A stretch of 64,000 nucleotides of DNA from the NCBI GenBank assembly GCA_964627055.1, contig CAZVGV010000003.1, positions 20,828-84,827 on the forward strand, read 5' to 3'. The DNA is from JBBTQS01 sp964627055 (GTDB taxonomy: Bacteria > Patescibacteriota > Patescibacteriia > Magasanikbacterales > JBBTQS01). The translations under genes were made by a program, and so were the position numbers. Position 1 is the stretch's first letter; the number at the start of each line of letters is the position of its first letter. Below the pieces are notes generated by a model. The model made no database searches. It was not told the origin of the DNA and saw only the letters and a list, made by a program, of their open reading frames with translations. Below are positions 8,685 through 17,304 of this stretch, piece by piece.

Positions 8685-10784
8685 ATGCCATTTCAACTCA
8701 AATCGCCGTTTGAACCCGCAGGGGACCAGCCGCGTGCTATTGCAGGTCTCGTAGATGGTCTTCAGAAAGGGGAACATCTCCAAACACTGCTCGGTGCCAC
8801 AGGTACGGGTAAGACATTTACGGTAGCGCAGACGATTCAGAAGGTGCAGCGGCCCACGCTCGTCCTCGCACACAACAAGACACTCGCAGCACAGCTGTGT
8901 AGTGAGTTTCGTGATTTCTTCCCTAATAACGCCGTGGAGTATTTTGTTTCGTATTACGACTACTATCAGCCGGAAGCGTACTTACCTAACACCGATACCT
9001 ATATTGAAAAGGAAGCAATGATCAATGAAGAGATTGATCGATTGCGGCATAGCGCGACGCAGGCAATTCTTACGCGTGAAGACGTGATTGTGGTTGCGTC
9101 GGTGTCTTGCATCTATAACATTGGGTCGCCGTTGCAGTACGAGAATACGCGCTTGCGAGTGCGTGTGGGGGATCGATTTGGTCGTGGTGAAATTCTTGAG
9201 CGACTCGTGGGGATGCATTTCGAACGCGTGGGAGGCGAGCTCGAACGCGGCCAGTTCAAATTGCGCGGCAATCAATTGGAGATCATGTCGACAAGTGAAG
9301 AGAAGGTGTACATCCTGGAGCTTTCGCCAGACAATGTTGTGACGGCGATCGAGTGGATGGATCCGATTGAGCGCCGTCGTGAGCCAGTGACGGGCGATCT
9401 GTGGATCTTCCCAGCGAAGCATTATGTTGTTGCGGACGCAGTGCGCAAACCAGCGGTTGAAGCGATTCGTGCTGAACTTGCAGTACGTCTGGAGCAGTTG
9501 CGTGCAGAAGGTAAAGAGCTTGAAGCAGAACGTCTCAAGCGTCGCACAAATTACGACATGGAGATGGTCGAACAGATCGGCTATTGCAAAGGTATTGAGA
9601 ACTATTCGCGGTACTTTGATGCGCGTCCAGCTGGGGCTGCGCCGCATACACTGCTGGATTATTTCTTCTACAAGGAACGCGATTGGTTGTTGGTTATCGA
9701 TGAGTCACATGTCACTATTCCGCAGATCGGCGGGATGTTTAACGGTGATCGAGCACGAAAGGATACGTTGATTGATTATGGATTCCGTCTGCCATCGTCG
9801 CGGGATAACCGACCGATGCAGTTCCACGAGTTCGAAGCGCGCATGCCCCAGACGATTTGTGTGAGCGCAACACCTGGGAAGTATGAGATGGAACATGCGT
9901 CACGTGTGGTCGAGCAGATCATTCGTCCAACAGGATTGGTTGATCCAGAAATTATTGTGAAGCCTGTGACAGGTTCTGCAACGCAGCCGTCACAGGTGGA
10001 TGATGTGTTGGTACGTATTGATGAGCGCCGTGCTCGCAATGAGCGCACCATTGTGACCACGCTCACGAAGAAAATGGCAGAGGACATGGCGCAGTATCTC
10101 GCTGATCGCAAGGTCCCGGCTCGTTATCTTCACAGTGATATTAAGACCATTGAGCGCATCGAAATTCTCTCTGATTTCCGCAAGGGTAACTTCGAAGTAC
10201 TTGTGGGTGTGAACTTGCTTCGTGAAGGTTTGGACTTGCCCGAGGTATCGCTAGTGGCAATTCTTGATGCTGACAAGGAAGGATTCTTGCGTTCAGAGAC
10301 TTCACTCATTCAGACGATTGGTCGTGCAGCGCGTAATGTGGGTGGTCAGGTGTTGTTGTACGCTGACAAGATGACAGGTTCTCTGGATCGTGCTATCCGC
10401 GAGACGAATCGTCGTCGTGAAATTCAGCTTGCCTACAATACAGAGCATGGCATCACACCGAAGACCATTCAGAAATCAATTCGCAATCTCGTCGAAGAGT
10501 TCGGAATTGTTCCTGATGCGCAGAAGCGCGAGCGCGAATCAGCTCGCGTAGCGAAATCTGGTAAGACGGGTAACCGTGTACTCGACATTGAGCTTACCGG
10601 TGATACGCGTCCAATCAGCACCATCATCCGCGAAAAGGAGAAGCAGATGAAGGAAGCAGCGAAGGAGTTACAGTTTGAGCTTGCGGCAGTGTTGCGTGAT
10701 GAAATTGTTTCACTGGAGAAACTTCAAGCAGCGAATGAACGAACGAAGAAAAAACAGCAAAAGGCATCAGCCACAACCGTATGA
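8685..10784 (+). CDS. uvrB: Excinuclease ABC subunit B
   Basis: UvrB is the DNA-damage verification helicase of nucleotide excision repair; it receives DNA from UvrA and recruits UvrC. The 699 residues show Walker A GATGTGKTFT near residue 40, the DNA-inserting beta-hairpin region VEYFVSYYDYYQPEAY, helicase motif DESH, QTIGRAARN and a C-terminal UVR coiled coil (EKQMKEAAKELQFELAAVLR). The start at 8685 matches the family N-terminus. It heads a uvrB-uvrA-uvrC cluster: its last four bases ATGA overlap the uvrA start. Full-length, with no missing motif, unlike its two partners. Confidence 0.98.
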   Translation: MPFQLKSPFEPAGDQPRAIAGLVDGLQKGEHLQTLLGATGTGKTFTVAQTIQKVQRPTLVLAHNKTLAAQLCSEFRDFFPNNAVEYFVSYYDYYQPEAYLPNTDTYIEKEAMINEEIDRLRHSATQAILTREDVIVVASVSCIYNIGSPLQYENTRLRVRVGDRFGRGEILERLVGMHFERVGGELERGQFKLRGNQLEIMSTSEEKVYILELSPDNVVTAIEWMDPIERRREPVTGDLWIFPAKHYVVADAVRKPAVEAIRAELAVRLEQLRAEGKELEAERLKRRTNYDMEMVEQIGYCKGIENYSRYFDARPAGAAPHTLLDYFFYKERDWLLVIDESHVTIPQIGGMFNGDRARKDTLIDYGFRLPSSRDNRPMQFHEFEARMPQTICVSATPGKYEMEHASRVVEQIIRPTGLVDPEIIVKPVTGSATQPSQVDDVLVRIDERRARNERTIVTTLTKKMAEDMAQYLADRKVPARYLHSDIKTIERIEILSDFRKGNFEVLVGVNLLREGLDLPEVSLVAILDADKEGFLRSETSLIQTIGRAARNVGGQVLLYADKMTGSLDRAIRETNRRREIQLAYNTEHGITPKTIQKSIRNLVEEFGIVPDAQKRERESARVAKSGKTGNRVLDIELTGDTRPISTIIREKEKQMKEAAKELQFELAAVLRDEIVSLEKLQAANERTKKKQQKASATTV

Positions 10785-13309
10785 AAGAACACATCACGAT
10801 CAAGGGTGCACGAGAACATAATCTCAAAAACATCTCGCTTGAGATTCCACGCAATAAGATGGTTGTGTTCACTGGCCTTTCTGGGTCAGGGAAGTCTTCG
10901 TTGGCATTCGACACGATCTTTGCGGAGGGGCAGCGTCGGTATGTCGAGTCACTCTCTGCATATGCTCGCCAATTCCTTGGTGTCATGGAGAAGCCGGATG
11001 TGGATGAGATCGAAGGGCTCTCACCTGCTATTGCTATTGATCAGAAGGCGCATTCAGCCAACCCGCGTTCTACGGTAGCAACCATCACGGAAATCTACGA
11101 CTATTTGCGTGTACTCTATGCACGTATTGGTCGACCACATTGTGTGATGTGTGAGCGTCCGATCGCAAAGATGGCGCCGGAGGAAATCGTATCGCGCGTG
11201 ATCGCAACTGCACATGGCGATGGCGCTGCTGACTCATTCGAGTCTGTGGTGATGTTCGCTCCTGTTGTTTTCGGTCGCAAAGGTGAGTACTACCAGTTGT
11301 TGTACGATCTCTATAATAGTGGATTCCAGCGTGTGCGAGTGGATGGCAAGATGCATTCGCTCAAAGAGCGTGTGAATTTGTCACGCTACAAGACGCATAC
11401 GATTGAGTTGGTCGTTGATGAGATTCCAATTCCGAAGGGTGGTGAAATTGCGAAGGATCTTCGTCAGCGTGTTGCTGAGGCAGTAGAAACTGCACTTTCG
11501 TATGGTAATGGCGTGCTCTCGGTGAAGACTGCCGCAGGGGAAGAATTTACCTTCTCGACATCGCATGCATGCGCGTACGATGGATTCGCATTTCCAGAGA
11601 TCGAACCACGTCTTTTCAGCTTTAATAGCCCGTACGGATATTGTCCGCACTGTACTGGTCTTGGAACTGACGGACTTTTTTCGGAAGCTGTTTGTCCGAA
11701 GTGTCAGGGAGCACGACTCAATCCTGCGGCGTTGCATGTAAAGATTGCGGGATACAACATCGTAGAGTTTTCGTCGCAAAGTATTGAGGCTGCGATGCAG
11801 TGGTGTATTGATCTTGATGAACACAAGGAAGTAAGTGCTCAGGACCTCGAGATTTCGGTGCTCGTGCGTAAGGAGATTTTTTCTCGACTCGAATTCTTGA
11901 TGAACGTGGGGTTGCACTACCTTACGCTTGATCGCAAAGCTGGGACGCTCTCTGGCGGCGAGGCACAGCGTATTCGACTTGCCTCACAGCTCGGTTCACG
12001 ACTGGTTGGAGCAATGTATGTGCTCGATGAGCCGACCATTGGTTTGCATCAGCGCGACAACGAACGGCTTATTCGTACTCTGCAGGAGCTGCGTGATTTG
12101 GGGAACACCATTCTCGTGGTTGAGCATGATGAAGATCTTATTCTCGCGTCAGACTATCTCGTGGATATTGGTCCTGGAGCTGGAGTGCATGGAGGTAATG
12201 TGGTGGCCGCTGGTCCTATTCCAGAGATCCTCAAGACAGGTAAGGACTCCCTTACGGTTCAGTATCTCACGCGTGCAAAGAAGATTCCTGTACCCAAGGA
12301 GCGTCGCAAAGTGATTCAAGAGAAGCTCACTGTTATTGGTGCGCGTGAGAATAACCTCAAGAACGTACAGGTTGATATTCCACTTCGTCGGTTCGTGTGT
12401 GTGACCGGTGTCTCTGGTTCGGGCAAATCCACACTCGTGAATGAAATTGTGTATCGTTCACTCGCAAAGCATCTTCACGGTGCCACTGCAGAGCCTGGCA
12501 AGCATAATTCCATCAAGGGAATGGACTGGCTCGACAAAGTGCTCATGATCGACCAAGGGGCGATTGGTCGCACACCGCGCAGTAACCCGGCGACGTACAC
12601 AGGGACGTTCAATTACATTCGCGAGTTGTTTGCTGCAACGCCTGAGGCTCGCATGCGCGGATACAAGGTTGGTCGTTTTTCGTTCAATGTGAAGGGCGGT
12701 CGTTGTGAGAACTGTGAAGGTAATGGCCAGATTGCGATTGAAATGCACTTCTTGCCTACCGTGTATGTTACGTGTGATGTGTGTCATGGCAATCGCTTCG
12801 ATCACGAAACGTTGCAAGTGGTGTACAAAGGCAAGAACATCGCCGAAGTGTTACGCATGACCATCGAAGAAGCTGGTGTGTTCTTCCAGGATATTCCGTG
12901 GATTGATCAGCGGCTGAAGGTGCTCAATGAAGTTGGATTGGGATATCTCACGCTTGGTCAATCGGCAACAACCCTCTCAGGTGGTGAGGCACAGCGCATC
13001 AAGCTTGCTGCTGAGCTCTCGCGTCGTGATACTGGCAAGACACTCTTCGTGCTCGACGAACCATCGATCGGGTTGCATTACGAAGACATCCGCAAACTCA
13101 TTGATCTTCTCAATCGTCTCGTGCAGAAGGGGAACAGTATTCTGATTATCGAGCACAATCTTGATATCATTAAGGTTGCAGACTGGATCATCGACCTGGG
13201 CCCTGAAGGTGGTGCAGGAGGTGGAACCATCGTGGCAACAGGTACACCAGAGGAAGTCGCAAAGCATCCGAAGAGCTTTACGGGTGAATATCTCAAGAAG
13301 TTATTGTAA
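10781..13309 (+). CDS. uvrA: Excinuclease ABC subunit A, lacking the insertion domain
   Basis: UvrA is the damage-sensing ATPase dimer of nucleotide excision repair. Both ABC modules are intact: Walker A GLSGSGKSS and GVSGSGKST, signatures LSGGEAQRI (twice), Walker B VLDEPTIGL and VLDEPSIGL. Zinc module 2 is present (CENC...CDVC). The product is 842 residues against about 940 in E. coli. The shortfall sits in one place: between YCPHCTGLG (about residue 288) and VCPKCQG (about 304) there are roughly a dozen residues where well-studied UvrAs have about 100, the insertion domain. Zinc module 1 has also lost one cysteine of its first CxxC pair (HACAYDG). Overlaps uvrB by 4 bases. Confidence 0.97.
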   Translation: MKEHITIKGAREHNLKNISLEIPRNKMVVFTGLSGSGKSSLAFDTIFAEGQRRYVESLSAYARQFLGVMEKPDVDEIEGLSPAIAIDQKAHSANPRSTVATITEIYDYLRVLYARIGRPHCVMCERPIAKMAPEEIVSRVIATAHGDGAADSFESVVMFAPVVFGRKGEYYQLLYDLYNSGFQRVRVDGKMHSLKERVNLSRYKTHTIELVVDEIPIPKGGEIAKDLRQRVAEAVETALSYGNGVLSVKTAAGEEFTFSTSHACAYDGFAFPEIEPRLFSFNSPYGYCPHCTGLGTDGLFSEAVCPKCQGARLNPAALHVKIAGYNIVEFSSQSIEAAMQWCIDLDEHKEVSAQDLEISVLVRKEIFSRLEFLMNVGLHYLTLDRKAGTLSGGEAQRIRLASQLGSRLVGAMYVLDEPTIGLHQRDNERLIRTLQELRDLGNTILVVEHDEDLILASDYLVDIGPGAGVHGGNVVAAGPIPEILKTGKDSLTVQYLTRAKKIPVPKERRKVIQEKLTVIGARENNLKNVQVDIPLRRFVCVTGVSGSGKSTLVNEIVYRSLAKHLHGATAEPGKHNSIKGMDWLDKVLMIDQGAIGRTPRSNPATYTGTFNYIRELFAATPEARMRGYKVGRFSFNVKGGRCENCEGNGQIAIEMHFLPTVYVTCDVCHGNRFDHETLQVVYKGKNIAEVLRMTIEEAGVFFQDIPWIDQRLKVLNEVGLGYLTLGQSATTLSGGEAQRIKLAAELSRRDTGKTLFVLDEPSIGLHYEDIRKLIDLLNRLVQKGNSILIIEHNLDIIKVADWIIDLGPEGGAGGGTIVATGTPEEVAKHPKSFTGEYLKKLL

Positions 13310-13311
13310 GT

Positions 13312-14571
13312 ATGCAATTTGCGGAGCAGATCAAAGCACTCCCAGACCAGCCAGGAATTTACATCTACCGCAATGCGGCAGGTGAGATTATCTATATTGG
13401 TCGAGCCACGTCGCTCCACGATCGCGTACGTTCATACTTCGTGGGGAATCGAACTGTGACGCGACCAATCGAGGCTATGTTGCACGAGATTGTTTCGATT
13501 GAAACACGAGTGACGCCGACTATTATTGAATCGGTGTTCCTAGAGGCAAATCTCATCCGCGAGCATCAGCCGCGGTATAACGTCATGCTTCGTGATAACA
13601 AGAGCTTTGCGTATCTTGTGGTTACGCGTGATGCCTATCCTCGACTTGAGATCATTCGTGGACACGACCTGGGTCTCAATTGGTTTGATGATGCAACAGT
13701 GGTGCGCAAAAAGTTTCGAGCAGTATTCGGACCATTTCGCACGGTGAGACTTATTGAGACTTCACTCAAGATTCTTCGTGACATCTTCCCGTATGCAACG
13801 TGCAAGCCGGGGAGTGAGCGGCCGTGCTTTTACTATCAGCTTCATAAATGCCCCGGGGTCTGTATTGGTGCGGTAACTCCACTCCAGTATCGGCGAGACT
13901 ATTTGCGCCCACTTCTCCTTTTCTTCAGTGGTAAGAAAGATGTCTTGGTGCGTCAGTGGCGGCGCAAGCTCGAGACACTCTCGAAAGCAACGCGATATGA
14001 AGAGGCTGCAGTAATTCGTGATCAACTTACCGCACTCGAACATATTCAGGATATTGCATTGATTCAGCGAAGTTACGAAACGTGGGGTGAAGCAAATCCG
14101 ATTCTTGGTCGTGTGGAAGGATATGACATCAGTAATATCGGAGGGCAGTATTCGGTTGCATCTATGGTTGTCTTCGAGGGTGGTCAGGCGAAGAAATCAG
14201 ACTATCGTAAGTTCAAGATCAAAACCGTACAAGGAAGTAACGATGTTGCATCGATGGCCGAAGTGATCCGTCGTCGTATTACACATCCAGAGTGGCCGCT
14301 GCCTGACCTCTTTCTTATTGATGGCGGCAAACCGCAGGTGAATCGTGTGCACGAAGTGCTCACAGAGCACGGCATCACAACACCGATCTTAGGTATTGCA
14401 AAAGGCCCGACTCGCAAAAAAGCTGAAGTAATTCAAATTGGAGGTGGTGCACTTCTTGCACGCCAGGCACGTATGTATTTGCAGATCTTGCTTTCAGCGC
14501 GTGACGAATCGCACCGATTCGCGATACAATTCCATCGAGCCCGCCGTAGTCGCGGACAATTCAGCGCGTAA
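13312..14571 (+). CDS. uvrC: Excinuclease ABC subunit C, C-terminally short
   Basis: UvrC makes the two incisions around the lesion. Seen in order: GIY-YIG nuclease (GIYIYRNAAGEIIYIG, residues about 15-30), UVR segment (RYEEAAVIRDQLTALE), and the RNase H-like 5' incision domain (GRVEGYDISNIGG; DLFLIDGGKPQ). The protein ends at residue 419, right after ARDESHRFAIQFHRARR, where other UvrCs continue into a tandem helix-hairpin-helix domain; usual length is about 600. Only 10 bases separate the stop from the next start, so this is a natural short form and not an assembly break. It begins 2 bases after uvrA. Confidence 0.95.
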   Translation: MQFAEQIKALPDQPGIYIYRNAAGEIIYIGRATSLHDRVRSYFVGNRTVTRPIEAMLHEIVSIETRVTPTIIESVFLEANLIREHQPRYNVMLRDNKSFAYLVVTRDAYPRLEIIRGHDLGLNWFDDATVVRKKFRAVFGPFRTVRLIETSLKILRDIFPYATCKPGSERPCFYYQLHKCPGVCIGAVTPLQYRRDYLRPLLLFFSGKKDVLVRQWRRKLETLSKATRYEEAAVIRDQLTALEHIQDIALIQRSYETWGEANPILGRVEGYDISNIGGQYSVASMVVFEGGQAKKSDYRKFKIKTVQGSNDVASMAEVIRRRITHPEWPLPDLFLIDGGKPQVNRVHEVLTEHGITTPILGIAKGPTRKKAEVIQIGGGALLARQARMYLQILLSARDESHRFAIQFHRARRSRGQFSA

Positions 14572-14581
14572 AGAAATACAT

Positions 14582-15016
14582 ATGAAACATACTTGGAATG
14601 TGGCACTCGTTGCTGTATTGATGCTTGCTGGTGCCGGATGCTCTCGTGCAACGTCACAGGACAGCGTACCTGCTGGGTCTATTGCGGTGAGTGATCAGAT
14701 GCTTGTGCGAATTCCTGAGAACTATCGCCATGAATCGCGGGGTACTGCGCCAGTGCTCACGGATGGCGAATGTCTAGTGTATCTCAATGCGCAGGATAAC
14801 AAGACACTGGGACGCACTTGGAAGCAGACAACAGAGACTCGCAAGATCGGTGAACGAAGCTTCAATCTCACGTTTTACAAGGATAATAATAACCCGGTGC
14901 GTATGGACGCGCAGGCACTTGAGAATGGAGTTCGCATGTCTCTTGATAACCCAGCAGGGTTTGTGCGTTGTGAGACAGAATTCCAGCAGTTGTTGACGAC
15001 TATCGCACCTCGATAG
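14582..15016 (+). CDS. Unknown lipoprotein
   Basis: A 144-residue product with a lipoprotein signal peptide: MKHTWN, a hydrophobic core, then the lipobox LAGAGC, giving a predicted lipidated cysteine at residue 20. The remaining 120 residues form a small extracytoplasmic domain with no family I recognise. It follows uvrC by 10 bases and ends the operon at a strong terminator, so it is probably co-transcribed with uvrBAC although its location outside the membrane makes a repair role unlikely. An upstream in-frame start would overlap uvrC and destroy the signal peptide. Confidence 0.8.
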   Translation: MKHTWNVALVAVLMLAGAGCSRATSQDSVPAGSIAVSDQMLVRIPENYRHESRGTAPVLTDGECLVYLNAQDNKTLGRTWKQTTETRKIGERSFNLTFYKDNNNPVRMDAQALENGVRMSLDNPAGFVRCETEFQQLLTTIAPR

Positions 15017-15034
15017 CAGAATGTGTCGCTACGT

Positions 15035-15067
15035 ACTCCACACCCACGCCGGTGTGGAGTATTTTTT
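15035..15067 (+). terminator. Terminator after the uvrBAC-lipoprotein operon
   Basis: Perfect 10-bp stem ACTCCACACC/GGTGTGGAGT (15035-15044, 15051-15060) followed by ATTTTTTT. Confidence 0.92.
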
Positions 15068-15091
15068 TCTCTGAGTTATGCACAGGAGTGG

Positions 15092-15120
15092 TTGCGAAGC
15101 AATGGTTGGTGGGATAGAAT
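15092..15120 (+). promoter_or_regulatory. Promoter of the mraZ-rsmH-ftsL cluster
   Basis: TTGCGA (15092-15097), 17 bp, TAGAAT (15115-15120), placed between the upstream terminator and the MraZ-type repeats. Confidence 0.6.
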
Positions 15121-15140
15121 ACCACCAGAGTGTAACGAAG

Positions 15141-15165
15141 TGGGGTGAAGTGGGGAACCATGGAG
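15141..15165 (+). promoter_or_regulatory. Putative MraZ operator (three direct repeats)
   Basis: TGGGG at 15141, TGGGG at 15151 and TGGAG at 15161, exactly 10 bp apart, just upstream of mraZ. MraZ is known to bind closely similar TGGGN repeats with one helical turn spacing in front of its own operon. The third repeat doubles as the GGAG ribosome-binding site, so binding could block both transcription and translation initiation. Confidence 0.7.
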
Positions 15166-15175
15166 CCCACCACAT

Positions 15176-15616
15176 ATGTCCATGTTTATCGGCGAGTACC
15201 AGCACACGATGGACGAAAAAGGCCGAGTAGCAATACCTGGCTCATTTCGTGCAGCGTTTCGTGCGGGGCTCGTAGTGACCCGTGGCATTGATGCGTGTCT
15301 CTTCGTCTACACGCGGAAGCGTTGGGACCAGCTTGCAAGTCAGCTTGCAAAGCTTCCAATGAACCAGGCTCATTCGCGTGCCTTCGCCCGGCTCATGCTT
15401 GCGGGTGCGATGGAGTTGCGACTGGATAGCCAGGGACGCATTTTGCTTCCGGAATATTTGCGTACGTTTGCGGCGCTCACGCGCGAGACTGTGGTCGCAG
15501 GACTCTACGATCGTCTCGAGCTCTGGGACAAGGCTGCCTGGGAGGCGTACAAGCGTGCGACAGAAAAGGATTCGGCAACGATTGCCGAACAGCTCGGGAA
15601 TTTGGGAATCGCATAA
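15176..15616 (+). CDS. mraZ: Transcriptional regulator MraZ
   Basis: MraZ is the AbrB-fold DNA-binding repressor of the division and cell-wall cluster. The 146 residues contain the two family repeats: FIGEYQHTMDEKGRVAIPGSFR and LRLDSQGRILLPEYLR, both with the characteristic D-x-x-GR-[VI]-x-[IL]-P. The start at 15176 follows GGAG by 10 bases; an ATG two codons later (MFIGEYQH) is an equally good family start. Upstream repeats fit auto-repression. It is followed by rsmH after 5 bases, the conserved order in bacteria. Confidence 0.96.
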   Translation: MSMFIGEYQHTMDEKGRVAIPGSFRAAFRAGLVVTRGIDACLFVYTRKRWDQLASQLAKLPMNQAHSRAFARLMLAGAMELRLDSQGRILLPEYLRTFAALTRETVVAGLYDRLELWDKAAWEAYKRATEKDSATIAEQLGNLGIA

Positions 15617-15621
15617 GGGGT

Positions 15622-16503
15622 ATGCGCCACATTCCTGTATTACGACAAGAAGTGCTCGCGGCACTCCAGCTCTCGCCCAACGTAACGGTTGTTGATGGGA
15701 CGCTTGGAGATGCGGGACACTCCGAGATTATCCTCGCGGCCACAGCGCCGCGGGGCAAGCTCATTGGTATTGATGCTGATCCTGAGGCGATTCTCAGGAG
15801 TAAGCATTATCTTGCAGAGTACGGCGATCGCGTTGCCTTTGTGCGCGAATCGTTTCGTAATATCGAATCAGTAGTCGCTGATGTGCTCGGTACGCCGGTG
15901 CACGCAGTGCTTCTTGACCTAGGGTGGTCCACACCGCAATTCCATGAACGTGGTCGTGGATTCTCGTTCGAAGGTGAGGAGCCTCTCGACATGCGATTTG
16001 ACGCAGGTCTGGCTGGTACAGAGACGGCTGCTGAGATCCTTGCTACACGGTCACCACAAGAATTAGCAGTATTGTTCTCTCGGTACGCTGATGAGGACAA
16101 TGCGATGAATATTGCGCGAGCCATCGTTGGTGAGCGTGGGAAGCATCCGATACGAACTACGCGAGATCTTGTTGAAGTCATTCTACGTGTTACACGAGGT
16201 CCGCGTGGCAAAATTCATCCTGCAACACGGGTGTTTCAAGCGTTACGTATTGCAGTGAACGATGAATTTGGCGCGTTGCAAGAAGGACTTCTTGGAGCAA
16301 TTAATGTCTTGGAGCCAGGTGGGCGTCTTGCGGTGATTACGTTCCATTCCGGTGAGGATCGAATTGTGAAGCGCTGTTTTTCCATCCATCCAGGAGTTGA
16401 TGTCATCACCAAGAAGCCGATTGAACCAACGCTAGATGAAGTTCGTGATAATCCACGAGCTCGAAGTGCCAAGCTTCGTGTAGTGCAAAAAAAGCGTGTA
16501 TGA
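15622..16503 (+). CDS. rsmH: 16S rRNA (cytosine1402-N4)-methyltransferase RsmH
   Basis: RsmH (MraW) methylates N4 of C1402 in the ribosomal P-site, using S-adenosylmethionine. The 293-residue product begins MRHIPVLRQEVL, has the SAM-binding stretch VVDGTLGDAGHSEIIL, the LLDLGWSTPQ motif and the C-terminal ITFHSGEDRIVKR signature. Length is normal. It overlaps the next gene by the ATGA quartet, so translation of the two is coupled. It sits in its usual place between mraZ and ftsL. Confidence 0.97.
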   Translation: MRHIPVLRQEVLAALQLSPNVTVVDGTLGDAGHSEIILAATAPRGKLIGIDADPEAILRSKHYLAEYGDRVAFVRESFRNIESVVADVLGTPVHAVLLDLGWSTPQFHERGRGFSFEGEEPLDMRFDAGLAGTETAAEILATRSPQELAVLFSRYADEDNAMNIARAIVGERGKHPIRTTRDLVEVILRVTRGPRGKIHPATRVFQALRIAVNDEFGALQEGLLGAINVLEPGGRLAVITFHSGEDRIVKRCFSIHPGVDVITKKPIEPTLDEVRDNPRARSAKLRVVQKKRV

Positions 16504-16883
16504 AATTCCATGCATCGTACAGTTCAGTAGCCGCAGCACAGAATCCGCGAACGCGTGGAGTGATTCTTGCGTATGCGCGACGTGCGTGCGCATGGGCAGT
16601 GCAATCTACGGGCGCGCGTGTGCTGATCCTTACACTGATTGTGGTCATTGGTGTGGCCTACATCGGTGTGATGAGCAGTGTTTCGACAAAAGGATACGAA
16701 CTCAAACGCGTAGAACGGGAAGTTACTGCATTGCGCGATGCGAATGATCGCATGCAGATACACATTGCAGAACAAGGATCATTGCGCAGAGTGCGTGAGC
16801 GTGTGCAGGCGCTCCACATGGTACCGATTGAAGGAGTCACCTTTGCATCTACATTAGTCCAACACCCTGTAGCTCAGCGATAA
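16500..16883 (+). CDS. FtsL-like cell division protein
   Basis: A 127-residue bitopic protein: about 40 cytoplasmic residues, one span (VLILTLIVVIGVAYIGVM), then a heptad-like coiled coil (YELKRVEREVTALRDANDRMQIHIAEQGSLRRVRERV), the architecture of FtsL/DivIC division proteins. Its position after rsmH is where ftsL normally stands; FtsL proteins share little sequence, so the call rests on topology plus synteny. The usual next gene, ftsI (a penicillin-binding protein), is absent and replaced by unrelated genes. Confidence 0.75.
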   Translation: MKFHASYSSVAAAQNPRTRGVILAYARRACAWAVQSTGARVLILTLIVVIGVAYIGVMSSVSTKGYELKRVEREVTALRDANDRMQIHIAEQGSLRRVRERVQALHMVPIEGVTFASTLVQHPVAQR

Positions 16884-16904
16884 ATAATCGATGAGTGATG
16901 GTCG

Positions 16905-16933
16905 TGGTCTCTTCGGAGATTTTTTGGTATACT
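16905..16933 (+). promoter_or_regulatory. Promoter for 16942-17298 (leaderless type)
   Basis: Good -10 TATACT (16928-16933), weak -35 TGGTCT at 17 bp. The ATG at 16942 comes 8 bases after the -10 box, so the mRNA would begin at or near the start codon. Confidence 0.5.
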
Positions 16934-16941
16934 ACGTGCGT

Positions 16942-17298
16942 ATGTCCATTGCATTATTCCAACAGGTGTTACTGCAGATATTGGGTGAGGCAGTGACGGG
17001 GCCGGTCTGGTGGTACACCGGCGGCGTGAGGCATGTGTCGCGATGGATGCGAGAGCAGGCAATTCGAACGTGGTATCGACTTGCGATTGGATTGTGGATG
17101 CGTAACATCTTGGTACCCATGTTCGGTCAGTATGACTGGCAGGGGCGTATTATTAGTTTTTTTATTCGACTGTTCCAGATCGTGGCGCGCATGATTGCGT
17201 TTGTGTTCGCACTGGTGTGGTTCTCGTTACTTGTACTCGCTTGGTGTGCAGCACCGATTGTGGTTTTGTACGGAATTTTTGCACCAATTTTTTCGTAA
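16942..17298 (+). CDS. Unknown small membrane protein
   Basis: A 118-residue, very hydrophobic and aromatic protein with two or three membrane segments; the clearest is the C-terminal one (IAFVFALVWFSLLVLAWCAAPIVVLYGIF). The start at 16942 is preferred over an in-frame ATG at 16891 because a TATACT box ends 8 bases before it. It stands directly before the membrane-anchored ClpC-like gene (6 bases apart) and may act with it; that is inference from spacing. No family recognised. Confidence 0.65.
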   Translation: MSIALFQQVLLQILGEAVTGPVWWYTGGVRHVSRWMREQAIRTWYRLAIGLWMRNILVPMFGQYDWQGRIISFFIRLFQIVARMIAFVFALVWFSLLVLAWCAAPIVVLYGIFAPIFS

Positions 17299-17304
17299 GT
17301 TTCC

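Noticed and set aside
8239..8754. 171-codon plus-strand ORF between the HExxH gene and uvrB
   Set aside because: Overlaps the structured RNA and the start of uvrB, has no protein-like composition or start signal.
13762..14043. Antisense ORFs inside uvrC, uvrA, ftsW, murG and other genes
   Set aside because: They are frame shadows of clearly real genes; no start signals or family features.
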